Shown in pieces: positions 21,931 through 32,094 of a stretch of DNA of 64,000 bases. The position numbers and the translations under genes are program-made. Origin of the DNA: Liolophura sinensis (lineage: Eukaryota > Mollusca > Polyplacophora > Chitonida > Chitonidae); NCBI RefSeq assembly GCF_032854445.1, contig NC_088299.1:5061001-5125000 (forward strand), written 5' to 3'. Each line of letters starts with the position of its first letter. Position 1 is the stretch's first letter. A model generated the notes under the pieces. The model saw only the letters and a program-made list of their open reading frames with translations. It was not told the DNA's origin and ran no database searches.

Positions 21931-22941
21931 ATGTGTCATACTTTTTAGGCCTTACCTAACTTTGTTGACAGATTGTCACACAGCTCTATAATTGTCTTCT
22001 GTACGGTCTTCTTCTTGAAGTTAACACCATCTGTTCTACGTCCACCAGATACTTCAGCCTTCCAGTTGATGAATATTCTTTGGAAATTCATTTTGTATAA
22101 GTATCTAAAAATATATTTAGATCCGCTGATGAATTGTGCAGGATTAGTTTTACGATGTATCTGATCGTGTCACAATCTCTCAATCTGCAGCCAAAAAGAA
22201 GCTGTTGTATGTGTGTCGGCAATGATACGGCTCCTACACAACAACCATACCCTAAATGAGGCACACCACTGCAATTGAGAGTCAGAAAATGTGATGAACA
22301 TTCATAGATGAATTTTTGTTTAACGCTATACTCTGGTATTGTTCACTTCTAAGATGATTTCAAGCTTTTCTCGATGGAGGGAAACGGAGAGTACCCAGGG
22401 TAAACCACCTACTTTATAAAAGTTACCGACATACTTTTTCACGTATAGCGTAGCGATTTGCAAGGCATAGTGCATAGTTGTAGACAAGAGGTAAATCCAC
22501 GCACACGGCATAAGCAAAGTCCTGGACTGCGTATTGTAAATCTACGAACAATGACAACTCTAAAAGTTAGAAACTGCCCCTGCACAGCTGGTGTGACGTT
22601 GGGGTTAACTACATTCCGCTCCCTGCATGGTGTGACCAAAACCATCTCCTGCTGATATGACAGTATATTTTTGTCAGGTGATATAATTATCAGAGGTGGT
22701 GCCCAACACTTGCAATGAGTCTCCCAGCTAGAACCAACCTTACAATGCAGTCATTTGATGAATTACAATAATCTTAAATGAACTTTGACAACTTCCTTAA
22801 AATATTGATAATATTTTCTTTTGGGTTGTGAAAATCGTCATTGGATCTTCTTCCTGTGTGTAATGCGCGGGTTTCTTAAAATAATTTGACATTTTCGATA
22901 ATTCACCCTTACTCCGTTAATGGATGACACCTATTAAAATC
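21931..22941. other. Interval without recognisable gene
   Basis: Short overlapping frames exist on both strands at 22,326-22,655, none with a motif I recognise. No repeat homology is seen within the window. Confidence 0.4.
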
Positions 22942-23288
22942 AAAGATGAAAACTTTACCCTTCACCCAAGACGTGGAAGTGAAACAAGTCTGGGGCGATT
23001 AAAGGTGGAGAAAACACAAATATCCCTCGCACAAGACGTGCAACTGAAACTAGCCTGAGGCAATTAAAGGTGGAGAAAACACAAATATCCCTCGCACAAG
23101 ACGTGCAACTGAAATTCGACTGAGGCGATTAAAGGTGGAGAAAACACAAATATCCCTCACACAAGACATGCAGCTGAAATTCGACTGAGGCGAATAAAGG
23201 TGGAGAAAACACAGATATCTCTCACACAAGACGTGATACTGAAACTCGACTGAGGCGATTAAAGGTGGAGAAAACACAAATATCCCTC
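22942..23288 (+). repeat. Tandem array, 65-bp unit, about five copies
   Basis: 'AAAGGTGGAGAAAACAC' starts at 23,001, 23,066, 23,131, 23,196 (as ATAAAGG) and 23,261, an exact 65-bp period. A degenerate first copy precedes at 22,942. Because 65 is not a multiple of three, the minus-strand frame across it (23,050-23,460) reads the repeat in shifting phase and is not a gene. Confidence 0.9.
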
Positions 23289-24083
23289 CCCTAATTCTTG
23301 GTGTATATTGTCTTCGTGTTATTACTTTGTAATTTACACTAGTCTTTTCAGTTAACGAATGTGTTTTTGATAATATTAATACGTCAATTATATTCATAAA
23401 TATTATCATTACACAGATTAAAACGATGTATTTGGAAATAAACAACAAATTTACCTCCACACATTACACATGCATCACATTCATACTTATTATATACAAG
23501 CGATATATAGTAAGAGGTGGTCCCAAATACGTACCATACAAAAATATTTTCAAATAATAAAAACTGAAAGAAATAAAAGCGACCATATTTGCTATTAAGT
23601 TTTTACCGTCTTTCTTCTCATTTGGCGCAGTTTTCATACTTTCTTCTTCTTTAAATAACATATAACAACAAATTGAGAGGCTTCCAAAATGTATGACAGA
23701 AGGAACACTATTTCACAGGCCACATTTATACAGTGCAATTTGTTGAATTCTACAAGTTATGAAATACCATATCTTTCTGCAAGTGGGGCCACCTGCTTAA
23801 GAGGCGGATGTTCTAAACTGGGTACACATGGGGATGTGCGGACATGTGGTTAGATATACTTCAGATAAAACGAAATTATGAGCTCTGGCAATGTACTTCG
23901 AAACTAAGAATGAGTACATGCAGGACTCATAAACAGGTTATAAGAGTTACACCACAACATCTACACAAGCGATAATGTTTCCATCGCGGCGATTGAACCT
24001 CACATATACCATACTTAACATGCCTGACGACGTCAACCTACATTGCATTTCGTAAATTTTAGAAATTGGGTTTTCGTCACTGT
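23289..24083. other. Interval between two tandem arrays, no gene seen
   Basis: AT-rich, with short frames only (for example 23,464-23,661 on the minus strand). No recognisable domain. Confidence 0.4.
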
Positions 24084-24790
24084 GTGTCGTAAAAGACGTT
24101 CTCAGTGTTATAAGGTTATAATGCGATTATATTTATCAGAAAGGTTAGGGCAAAGTTTCTATGTGTCGTAAAAGACGTTCTCAATGTTATAAGGTTATAA
24201 TGCGATTATATTTATCAGAAAGGTTAGGGCAAAGTTTCTATGTGTCGTAAAAGATGTTCTCAATGTTATAAGGTTATAATGCGATTATATTTATGAGAAA
24301 GGTTAGGGCAAAGTTTCTATGTGTCGTAAAAGACGTTCTCAATGTTATAAGGTTATAATGCGATTATATTTATGAGAAAGGTTAGGGCAAAGTTTCTATG
24401 TGTCGTAAAAGACGTTCTCAATGTTATAAGGTTATAATGCGATTATATTTATCAGAAAGGTTAGGGCAAAGTTTCTATGTGTCGTAAAAGATGTTCTCAA
24501 TGTTATAAGGTTATAATGCGATTATATTTATGAGAAAGGTTAGGGCAAAGTTTCTATGTGTCGTAAAAGACGTTCTCAATGTTATAAGGTTATAATGCGA
24601 TTATATTTATGAGAAAGGTTAGGGCAAAGTTTCTATGTGTCGTAAAAGACGTTCTCAATGTTATAAGGTTATAATGCGATTATATTTATGAGAAAGGTTA
24701 GGGCAAAGTTTCTATGTGTCGTAAAAGACGTTCTCAATGTTATAAGGTTATAATGCGATTATATTTATGAGAAAGGTTAGGGCAAAGTTT
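24084..24790 (+). repeat. Satellite-like array, 79-bp unit, nine copies
   Basis: GTGTCGTAAAAGA begins at 24,084, 24,163, 24,242, 24,321, 24,400, 24,479, 24,558, 24,637 and 24,716. Copies are nearly identical. They vary mainly at GACG/GATG and TTATCAG/TTATGAG; the first copy also has CAGTG for CAATG. Units 2-4 and 5-7 show the same order of variants, a possible three-unit (237-bp) higher-order period. Each unit holds one GGTTAGGGC, but this is not a telomere repeat. Confidence 0.95.
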
Positions 24791-25079
24791 TGTGTTAAAG
24801 TGGACTCAGGGATCATAAAACGTTGTAAACTTTCGAGGAATTGTCTATGTTTATTTTTTATCTGCCCAATGTAAATCAGGCTAACAGTATGGTGAAAGGC
24901 TGGCTTTTAGATTCGTTCGGAACGTCGTACTATTTTCCCTGACCACTCACGTAGGTCGGTGTAGTTTGCGATCGTACGCGTCGTTTCGTTTTATCTGAGA
25001 TATAGAAGAATATTATTAAGAGCAATCGCCTTAGCTTTTCATCTCCACTTTACTAGAAATGAAATCCTTCTGTTTCAAG
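24791..25079. other. Short interval, nothing recognised
   Basis: Single-copy-looking sequence between the 79-bp array and repeat R5. Confidence 0.4.
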
Positions 25080-25390
25080 CTGTTGTCCAGGGTCAAATGG
25101 GAACGAAATCTGATGACGTACTTATTGGCCGTTTTTTGTTACACCCTTTAGCATAGCAGAGTACCGTTGTCTCCACTCGCAAGAAATCTCAAAACTCGTC
25201 ATTAACGCCCAGGCTCCGTGAATTATTAACAAGCGTACCGGTGGATCTCCGGCACATTTCACTACAAGGTTATTATTCGTTGCCTACATCGAGCCGTACA
25301 TAAGGTCAACGATGTCTCCGGCTGCCAACAGGTGGTGGTGTTAAGGAGGGGGGGGAGCGGGGCAGGAAATGTCAGATATCAGGTCAGGTG
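25080..25390 (+). repeat. Dispersed repeat R5, copy 1
   Basis: Matches 33,600-33,905 in the same orientation. Shared blocks are GGGAACGAAATCTGATGA-like sequence, 'CGTGAATTATTAACAAGCGT', 'TACATAAGGTCAACGATGTC' and 'GAAATGTCAGATATCAGG'. No coding frame is common to the two copies. The nature of the element is unknown. Confidence 0.7.
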
Positions 25391-25430
25391 AATACACCTT
25401 ATGGTCCTTGTCGTGTACCATTTGGACAGA

Positions 25431-26083
25431 GGAGTTAGTGGGGCTTAACGTTGTACTTAACAATTTTTCAGTCATATGACGACAAAGGTGTTGCAAGCGG
25501 ATTTCCACCGCTCATTTATCTAGTGCTGCTTCATTGAAACGACATACCCAAGTCAAGTAATCTGCCCCGCCCGAAACCATTTTACTGATACACTCGTTGT
25601 ACTATCCCCTTCATGCAGAACGCAAAGCGAGGAAATTACAACTTCCTCTTTTAAGGGTACCGGCCCGGATAGCAGAGTTGGTAGAGCGTCCGCTTCGGGA
25701 CTGGTAGATCCAGGATCAATCCTTGGTCGAGTCACACCTAAGACTTTAAAAGAGGAAGTTGTAACTTCCTCGCTTGGCGTTCAGCATGAAGGGGATAGTG
25801 CAACGACTGGTTGACCCGTATCAGTATAATGGCTCGGGCGGGGCAGCTTACTTGCCTTCGGTAAGTCGTCTCAGTGATGCAGCACTAAATAAAAGAGCGG
25901 TGGAAATCCGTCCTGCAACAAGGAGGCACAATTACACGTGCATGCACCCTAATTCCTTCGTCGTCATATGACTGAAAAATTGTTGAGTACGACGTTAAAC
26001 CCCAAGCACTCACTCACTCACTCCTCTTTTAAGGTCTTAGATGTTGCTCGACGAAGGATTGACCCTGGATTCACTACCCTAAA
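25431..26083 (-). repeat. Older SINE-B on the minus strand, split by a younger SINE-B
   Basis: The 3' tail is at the left ('TTTTTCAGTCATATGACGAC' at 25,465). The body continues to about 25,656 and resumes at 26,035 with 'GGTCTTAGATGTTGCTCGAC' and the pol III B-box region 'AAGGATTGACCCTGGAT'. The interruption (25,657-26,021) is a second, opposite SINE-B. Both pieces join in phase when the insert and one target duplication are ignored. Confidence 0.8.
25657..26021 (+). mobile_element. SINE-B, full length, tRNA-derived
   Basis: The head resembles a tRNA: A box 'TAGCAGAGTTGG' at 25,670 and B box 'GGATCAATCC' at 25,712. The body carries 'GAGGAAGTTGTAACTTCCTC', 'CGTATCAGTATAATGGCTCG' and GGGCGGGGCAG. 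The tail reads 'TCATATGACTGAAAAATTGT' and 'ACGACGTTAAACCCC', ending with CACT repeats. The element is flanked by the 13-bp duplication TCCTCTTTTAAGG (25,644-25,656 and 26,022-26,034). Frames through it are not genes. Confidence 0.9.
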
Positions 26084-26694
26084 CAAAAATCTTCTTCGAC
26101 GCCTATATTAACCGAATCTACATCGCACAGAGTAACAAAGAAAAAGTCAGTTAAATTCGAACGTCTCTTTTTCACCATGAGAAATACAATGAGATCTTTT
26201 TTTCCAGCCTGCAGATAAGTCAGAATGGCCATACATTCTGACGCTTAGCGATTTTTATATTGTCTTGAACAGTTCTTTAGCAAAATTAAAAATTCATGCT
26301 AAGTTTACCGACAATATGTTTTCCACTTTCATTCTGTTTTATATCATCTATTAAGTAGCTTCTAACGCTACACACACACACATGATATGACCAGCCAATG
26401 TTAGAAATAAAAACACCATAGAAATAGCTTAATGGTGGGACTTGCTATAAGCGTCTTACATAATCTTGTCGAGTATCGACCCTGAGCTGAAAGTTACGTT
26501 GAGAAACAGTAAATTTAGATGCACTCGTTGGAATACTGCATTCTCTTCGGTTAATTAAATTCCCTGCATCGAACACTTCACTTGGTCTGATAAACCCAGG
26601 ATGGGTGTATCTCTGTGTAGTCTTTTAAAGCATTGGATTGTTTTGCCGTCTCCTCTTCAAATTCCATGTTAGATCCCAAAACTATGGGCCAACA
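26084..26694. other. AT-rich interval, no gene seen
   Basis: It contains a short (AC)n run at 26,370-26,382 and nothing else recognisable. Confidence 0.4.
26370..26382 (+). repeat. Short (AC)n microsatellite
   Basis: Six AC dinucleotides followed by a single A. Confidence 0.7.
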
Positions 26695-26975
26695 CAGGTC
26701 GTTCCGTTCGTTTTTATCGTCGTGGTGAGTGACTGCGCTGAATAAAACCGTGTATTAGACAGGTTTATCTTGACACGCATGACTGCGGACCTGTGTCTAG
26801 ACCGGAAGAGGAAATCACTGACTCGTCTTCGGCTAATGAACACTGGGGTATACCACTCACCACAGCGTAATTTATCTGGAAGACGATGAAACTGGACCCA
26901 TCTTTTTACTATTTTCATCGAGAATGCTAACCCAATTACTGCATCCTAGATCATTTTATCTACACATGAGGAGAT
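26695..26975 (-). repeat. Copy F of module M1, 3' part, inverted
   Basis: It contains 'GGTGAGTGACTGCGCTGAAT', 'TGTGTCTAGACCGGAAGAGG' and 'AAATCACTGACTCGTCTTCG', the conserved M1 core on the minus strand. It is followed to the right by 650 bp without M1 similarity and then by the 5' part of M1 at 27,632-27,772. Confidence 0.65.
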
Positions 26976-27631
26976 AGACACTATCAAAACCTACCTTAAG
27001 GAACATTTATGAACTTCTTAATGACATAAATAGGCCTCCAAGCTTCGTTTGGAAGATTATTGTTCTCGTTCAGATTATTTTTCTTTTTCTCTAACTGTTT
27101 TTTTCGTTTTGCGAGAAAATTGCGTGTCACAACTTTTTACACATGTTCATTACCAAATCGATTCGGCTACCTGCTGGAGTATAAAACTTTAACCATCTAT
27201 GACCCACTTTTCTACCATATTGGAGCAATATGGAAAAAAAAATTTTCAGAACCGCTGATCCTACTGTACTGAATATTGATATGACTACTGGGGGGATTCA
27301 GGATTGACAAGTTTATGCAAATCGGTCGAGAAATGTGGAAGCTCACCATTGGTCGTTTTAGTCACGTGACGACCTGTGGTTGAATTTTGAAGAAACAAGA
27401 TATCAATTAGATGTAGTTTGGCCTGCTGAAGACAAACGTGGTGTTAGTTTTCTCTACGATGTATGTCAAACGCTGCTTCATATGTTCACTATTAAAAGGC
27501 CAAGTTTGTTTTTTCTACCTGTATTGGTTTTGGAGATATTGCTATTTTACGAGCTGACTATGAACAAAAAAAACAAGTTTTTTTCAACCCATAGGCTTAT
27601 TTCTCACCCAGGGCTCTGAAATCCAAGTTCA
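26976..27631. other. Interval interrupting copy F, no gene seen
   Basis: AT-rich sequence with unrelated short frames (27,060-27,272; 27,380-27,619). It lies where the middle of M1 should be, so it is either a strongly diverged M1 middle or a replacement. Confidence 0.35.
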
Positions 27632-27772
27632 AAAATGACTTGTTGATCAACACCTTATCCATTTAGGAAATGGAGGTTCGTCTACTCGAGCACCGCCACA
27701 TACAAAGCTCGTTGACAACATCTGTCATCACCACGTGATTCGAAGTCTCGCCTGCCCCGTTTGCATAGTGGG
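27632..27772 (-). repeat. Copy F of module M1, 5' part, inverted
   Basis: 'AAAGCTCGTTGACAACATCT' and 'GTCATCACCACGTGATTCGA' match the minus strand of 1,040-1,100 in unit A and of the same part of copies B and E. Confidence 0.6.
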
Positions 27773-27979
27773 ATCAGAGCCCGGGGAAAACCCAAGACCA
27801 TCAACTGGTAGTTGGAAGATGTTCTCAGGTAGGGAAGCCAGCATAGCAGCCCAGTCGAAACCTAATCACTGAGCTGTATAATCGCCTTCCGCATGATCTC
27901 TTTATGGGTATCAGTCACTCAGTTAATCAGTCAGCCAATCAGCTAACTTTAATGTTTTTTATCGTGCTATTCTAATTAT

Positions 27980-28275
27980 TTTGATTTTACTTGAGGGCCT
28001 CCGTGGCTCAGTGGGTTATTAGCGCACTAGCGCAGCGTAATGACCCAGCCTCTCACCAATGCGGTCGCCGTGAGTTCAAGTCAAGCTCATGCTGGCTTCC
28101 TCTCCGGCCATACGTGGGAAGGTCTTTCAGCAACCTGCGGATGGTCGTGGGTTCACCCCCGGGCTATGCCCGCTTTCCTCCCACCATATTGCTGGCCGCC
28201 GTCGTATAAGTGAAGTATTCTTGAGTACGGTGTAAAACAAAAATCAAATAGATAAATAAATTTGATTTCACTTGA
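27980..28275 (+). mobile_element. SINE-A, full length, tRNA-derived, with 15-bp target duplication
   Basis: The element itself spans 27,995-28,260. The head gives an A box 'TGGCTCAGTGG' (28,003) and a B box 'GAGTTCAAGTC' (28,072). The body includes 'CTGCGGATGGTCGTGGGTTC' and 'CTTTCCTCCCACCATATTGC', and the tail 'GCCGCCGTCGTATAAGTGAA' and TACGGTGTAAAAC, ending in GATAAATAAA. The flanks TTTGATTTTACTTGA (27,980-27,994) and TTTGATTTCACTTGA (28,261-28,275) differ at one base and mark the insertion site. This copy is the reference for the fragments elsewhere in the window. Confidence 0.92.
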
Positions 28276-28284
28276 GAATATATC

Positions 28285-28680
28285 TGTATACCGAAGTCTG
28301 ATATTTTACCCTAGTGCTTAGACACCAACTGATCAGTTCTCACAGCTGGAAAATGCAATGCACATTTCATATTAATCCGTCGCCTTCTGACTTTCTCCTA
28401 ATATTACGATGAACTGAGATGTCTAGAGAAATACCATGGAAACTGTCAACTTAACTGAACGCGAAATTTGATGCCAAGTTGACGACAGGTCAAGGCGACT
28501 TCAGATAGAAGATAGAAGACAACCACCTTCTGAGTTTTACTCAGTTATTTGGCCCGCTGGACTTTTTCCATATAGCAATCGTTTATCAGGGATACAGACA
28601 TCTATTTCATCGCACAGTTACAATCTTTTTGAAATCCACTTGTTAAGCTAACGTTTTCGCCAAGCAGACAGCAAAATAAG
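28285..28680 (-). repeat. Copy H, module M3, inverted
   Basis: Matches the minus strand of 5,650-6,020 and 11,500-11,860 with gaps: CACAGCTGGAAAATGCAATG, TTGGCCCGCTGGACTTTTTC-like and AGCTAACGTT blocks in reverse order. Diverged, with several indels. Confidence 0.5.
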
Positions 28681-28860
28681 ACGTCATTTGGATTTATAGC
28701 TATGGTCATCTGAGGGAACTGATAGGAATGGTCGTGCCATGTCAGACACCTTTCAAACAATTAGGTCCGGTCAAGTTTGTCTGGCAAATCACATTTGTAA
28801 CGACAAATCCAATAGCTGGATTTGATAGGGAAGGCCAGTGAACTGTTTATCTGCTGGAAG
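28681..28860 (-). repeat. Copy H, module M2', inverted
   Basis: 'AAGTTTGTCTGGCAAATCAC' and 'AATCCAATAGCTGGATTTGA' are the reverse of the M2' landmarks of units B and C. 'AACTGTTTATCTGCTGGA' also matches. It lies directly beyond M3, as expected for the minus-strand order. Confidence 0.65.
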
Positions 28861-29829
28861 TTTTTGTTGGAATGTTACATATATATCGTTGGCATTTGTC
28901 TACGATTTCCATCACTATTAAACATCTCGGTGTCGTATTATGTTAAGTATGCACCCAGCCAAGATAACTTAACAGTAAACTTTCCTATATACTGTCGTCA
29001 CCATGTGGCAGCAACACAGCCAATCCATAACCATTCTCTCCTTCCTATCCTGTGTAGAATAGATAAATATTTTGGATTGAAATAAATAGACCACTGTGAC
29101 TGTACTGTCTAAAATTGATTTTTCAAGAGTTACATGTACACACGCTCTTCAATTTTTAGAGAATCTTCGTACATGTCAGGCAGATCAGCTTAATATGTAC
29201 GATGGTCGAAGTACACAATAATAATAATTTTGAAATTTGCATAATTCCAGTGTCTATGTTTCGTTACGGACGATCATTTCTTCCGCATGTTGCACTTCAT
29301 GAAGTTATCTCCAGGATGCAGTATTTATATAGGACGGAATCTTGTTTTGCCTAACTTAAAGATCATGCCGGTGACGCGGGACAGAAAACATGGAACCGTT
29401 ACATTACTCTTAACATCGAATACTTGGCCTAATTCCTGATACTGACAATGCTACATGCCGAATGCTAATTTTAAATTCTTCGACATAACTCGTCTTGATA
29501 TCAAACCAGACTTTCCTGATTACCAGCCGTCCAACCATAGCTTTAATTCGTCAGCCACCGTGGGTTGTTGTAATAGAATTTGACAACCTTGGTAACGAGA
29601 AAGGAAAATACTGTATCAAAAGTCAATGAGTTTCTCAGCATGTATCAGCAAGTCAAATGTAACTGGATTACCCTCATGTACGAATTAAATAGGATTAACA
29701 TATCCAGAGTGCGATATCGTGATTTATAGCTGCAGTATTTGTAAAACTGCAAGAACCTTTCCACTTCGTTTCCATCCACTAGAGACATATATACACCTTA
29801 TCATCAAGCGGAGACTAATGCTGGTCAAG
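28861..29829. other. Interval where M4 would be expected in copy H; nothing recognised
   Basis: It lies between inverted M2' and inverted M2, but I see no convincing similarity to M4. Only short unrelated frames are present. Confidence 0.35.
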
Positions 29830-30140
29830 GCGATCGAAGACTACCCACCTCTCCTCCATTTAAGGGCAAGATTGTATGGTCATCAGAAGAAGTTGATAGG
29901 GCCGTGCCTTGTCACATCGTTCACCTGATTATATAGGATCAAGTCTGTCCGGCAAAATCACATTCGGAAACGAAAGATCCGGTACCTAGAATTGATGGCG
30001 AAGGCTGGTAAACTGTTTATCTACTGGAGGCACTTATCTCGAGGCTATGTGGTCGATATCTCCTCTCGGATCCCAAGAGCGTCAAACGTTTCCTTGTTCG
30101 ATCGCCTTAACTAGACAATAAAAGCAATATTATGGGCGAT
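29830..30140 (-). repeat. Copy H, modules M2' and M2, inverted
   Basis: 'AGGCTGGTAAACTGTTTATC' (30,001), 'TTCCTTGTTCGATCGCCTTA' (30,090) and ACTAGACAATAAAAGCAAT are the reverse of unit C 14,405-14,560. 'GGATCAAGTCTGTCCGGCAA' is the reverse of its M2'. Confidence 0.65.
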
Positions 30141-30389
30141 ATTCCGCACTGACACCCCTGTCATCCCCATAAACCAGATAGTTTTTGTTAATTAGGCTGT
30201 GTGATCAATCACTTCTGCAGAGTTAGCAACACACTCGATGTCTATAAATGATATCACTTGTTACAGTAGCCCTAAATACACGCACTAAGTTTAAAACTTC
30301 AATGCCTACACGCTTTCCTTATCATACATCAGTGGGGCTTATGATGAATTCAGCCGTAAATGTTACCAGTGAGACATTAGGTCAGGTAA

Positions 30390-30485
30390 CTGATGAAAGG
30401 CGGTGGTATATCTACCCAAATATCTGATCACGGCCATGTAATAAAGTGAGGAAAAACTGAAAACGGCGTTAAACATCAATTAAAT
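30390..30485 (+). repeat. SINE-C tail remnant
   Basis: GAAAACGGCGTTAAACATCAATTAA-type end preceded by GGCCATGTAATAAAGTGAGG, comparable with the tail of the SINE at 17,880-18,115. Shown by a short stretch only. Confidence 0.4.
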
Positions 30486-30778
30486 TATATATAAAATTAT
30501 ACATCAGCGTACTCAAAACTATTTTCTTCAAATCTACCTAGTTTCAGTGTAGACACTGTCACCTTCCAAGCATACACAGAAAGACTGTCCAGTGTGTCGT
30601 CCAAGGATGTGCTGCGAACAGCTGCTTGCATTTTATACAAATCTTCACTTCACCTTATATCTTGCATAGAGTTAATGCTGCAGCTCAGTGTAACATTCGC
30701 CACATCACTCCAATTTAATATAATACGTGTTCAGTGGTATTCGGTAAAAGTTTTTTTTTTCTCATTTCTTTGTTTGTT

Positions 30779-30872
30779 CTGCCCGGTTTCCTCCCACCAT
30801 AATGCTGGGCGCAGTCGTATAAGTGAAATATTCTTGAGTACGGCGTAAAACTCCAATGGAATAAATAAATAA
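30779..30872 (+). repeat. SINE-A 3' fragment
   Basis: 'CCGGTTTCCTCCCACCATAA', 'GTCGTATAAGTGAAATATTC' and TTGAGTACGGCGTAAAACTCC, ending in AATAAATAAATAAA. Confidence 0.8.
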
Positions 30873-32094
30873 ATCAAATCTTTGGACTCAAACTCAACAA
30901 TGCCCAGATTATCCGGCAGGTAACATGGTTCATGTCAATGTTTGATGCAAACTTCCCATATAGCTACCCAAACAATTAGCTGCTCCTGAACATATATGAG
31001 CCGTTTGACACTGGAAATATTTCAAGTGGATCCCTAAAAGACTTGGGAATGTAGCCTACATTTACTCACTCAAATCGAACATTTTGTTTTTGGCCTTTTT
31101 TGACGCCCTGTTCGAATGTACAAAATAAGGTTAGCTGGAAACATGGTGTATAAACCAGTAAAGTAAATGAAGTGAGGAGTAATACGTTTCGTTGGTATTT
31201 TTTCACAAATTGCTCCAATGATATTTCAGCATGACATTAAAAGTTCTCAGTGCAATACAGTAGTTTCAAGTTTCTGCTTCACAACTGCATGGTGTCTGAC
31301 TGCTCTTTGGAGCCAGACAGTCAATTTTAACATGGGCGGGCGGTATAATCAATAACAATATTTGATTTACAGGAGTGTTTATGTACTTCAATAAATTAAA
31401 GTAATCCTTCATCGGAATAATTTTCGGTATTTTATATGTTGAAATGCACAGGCTGGCCTCCGAGTGCCGTAAAGCAGCCCAGAGAGGGGTCACCATGAAA
31501 TATACGTATTATCGCTTATAAGTCGACACTGTGTACGGTCGCTGTCAGTTTTATGGGTGGAGAAAACCAGAGGGTTTGGGTTAATCACAACCTTTGACAA
31601 GATACTGATAAACGGAGACCATGTGTGACAGACACCAAATTGGGTCACCATACCAGTAGTCCGTTTCTTTTGATCAGCTGCTTGACAAACCCTTTGCAGA
31701 TAAAACTACAGTCTATGAGACCGGAAATGTCCTTGAACACACATTCCCACTGGTCTAAGACGGATCGTCTACAGCCAGCAATGTCTGGGAACACTGTATC
31801 TGCAAATGAATTCTTCTCGGAATTCCCAGCGAAAGAATGGTAGAATATGATTTATCATATGGAAAGGTACAAAAGAATAAGGTCTGCGTCAAATATTTTC
31901 GACCATGTTTGGGTAACGTATTACTATGTCGTCCACTATAGACTCATTTTAGAGCCACTTTCAGAAATAGTACATCTGGAGGTACTAAATGGAAGGAGTG
32001 ATTCTATACTTAAGAACAATTCAGTTCGTCTGAACATGGGTAATAGACCAACATTGCAGATATCATTTTAAGTTGTTTTCCTGTGGTCACATGA
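30873..32094. other. Interval without recognisable gene
   Basis: Several short frames (31,266-31,496 on the minus strand; 31,625-31,843 and 31,847-32,071 on the plus strand) have no family signature. In the inverted copy order this is where the connection M1-M2 would lie, but I see no clear match. Confidence 0.35.

Noticed and set aside
23050-23460. 136-aa minus-strand frame with repeated blocks
   Set aside because: It is a reading of the 65-bp tandem array.
24084-24790. CRISPR-like regular repeats
   Set aside because: The 79-bp units are directly adjacent copies without unique spacers, and the genome is eukaryotic.
24084-24790. Interstitial telomeric sequence, because of TTAGGG in each unit
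   Set aside because: TTAGGG appears once per 79 bp and is not itself tandem.
25670-25740. True tRNA gene
   Set aside because: It has A and B boxes, but it is the head of SINE-B, without a paired acceptor stem and with a SINE body attached. The same holds for 28,003-28,080, 40,722-40,800 and 53,400-53,480.
27991-28209. 72-aa frame (MRASVAQWVISALAQRND...)
   Set aside because: It lies wholly in the full-length SINE-A. The same peptide type appears on the minus strand at 55,796-56,104 for the same reason.
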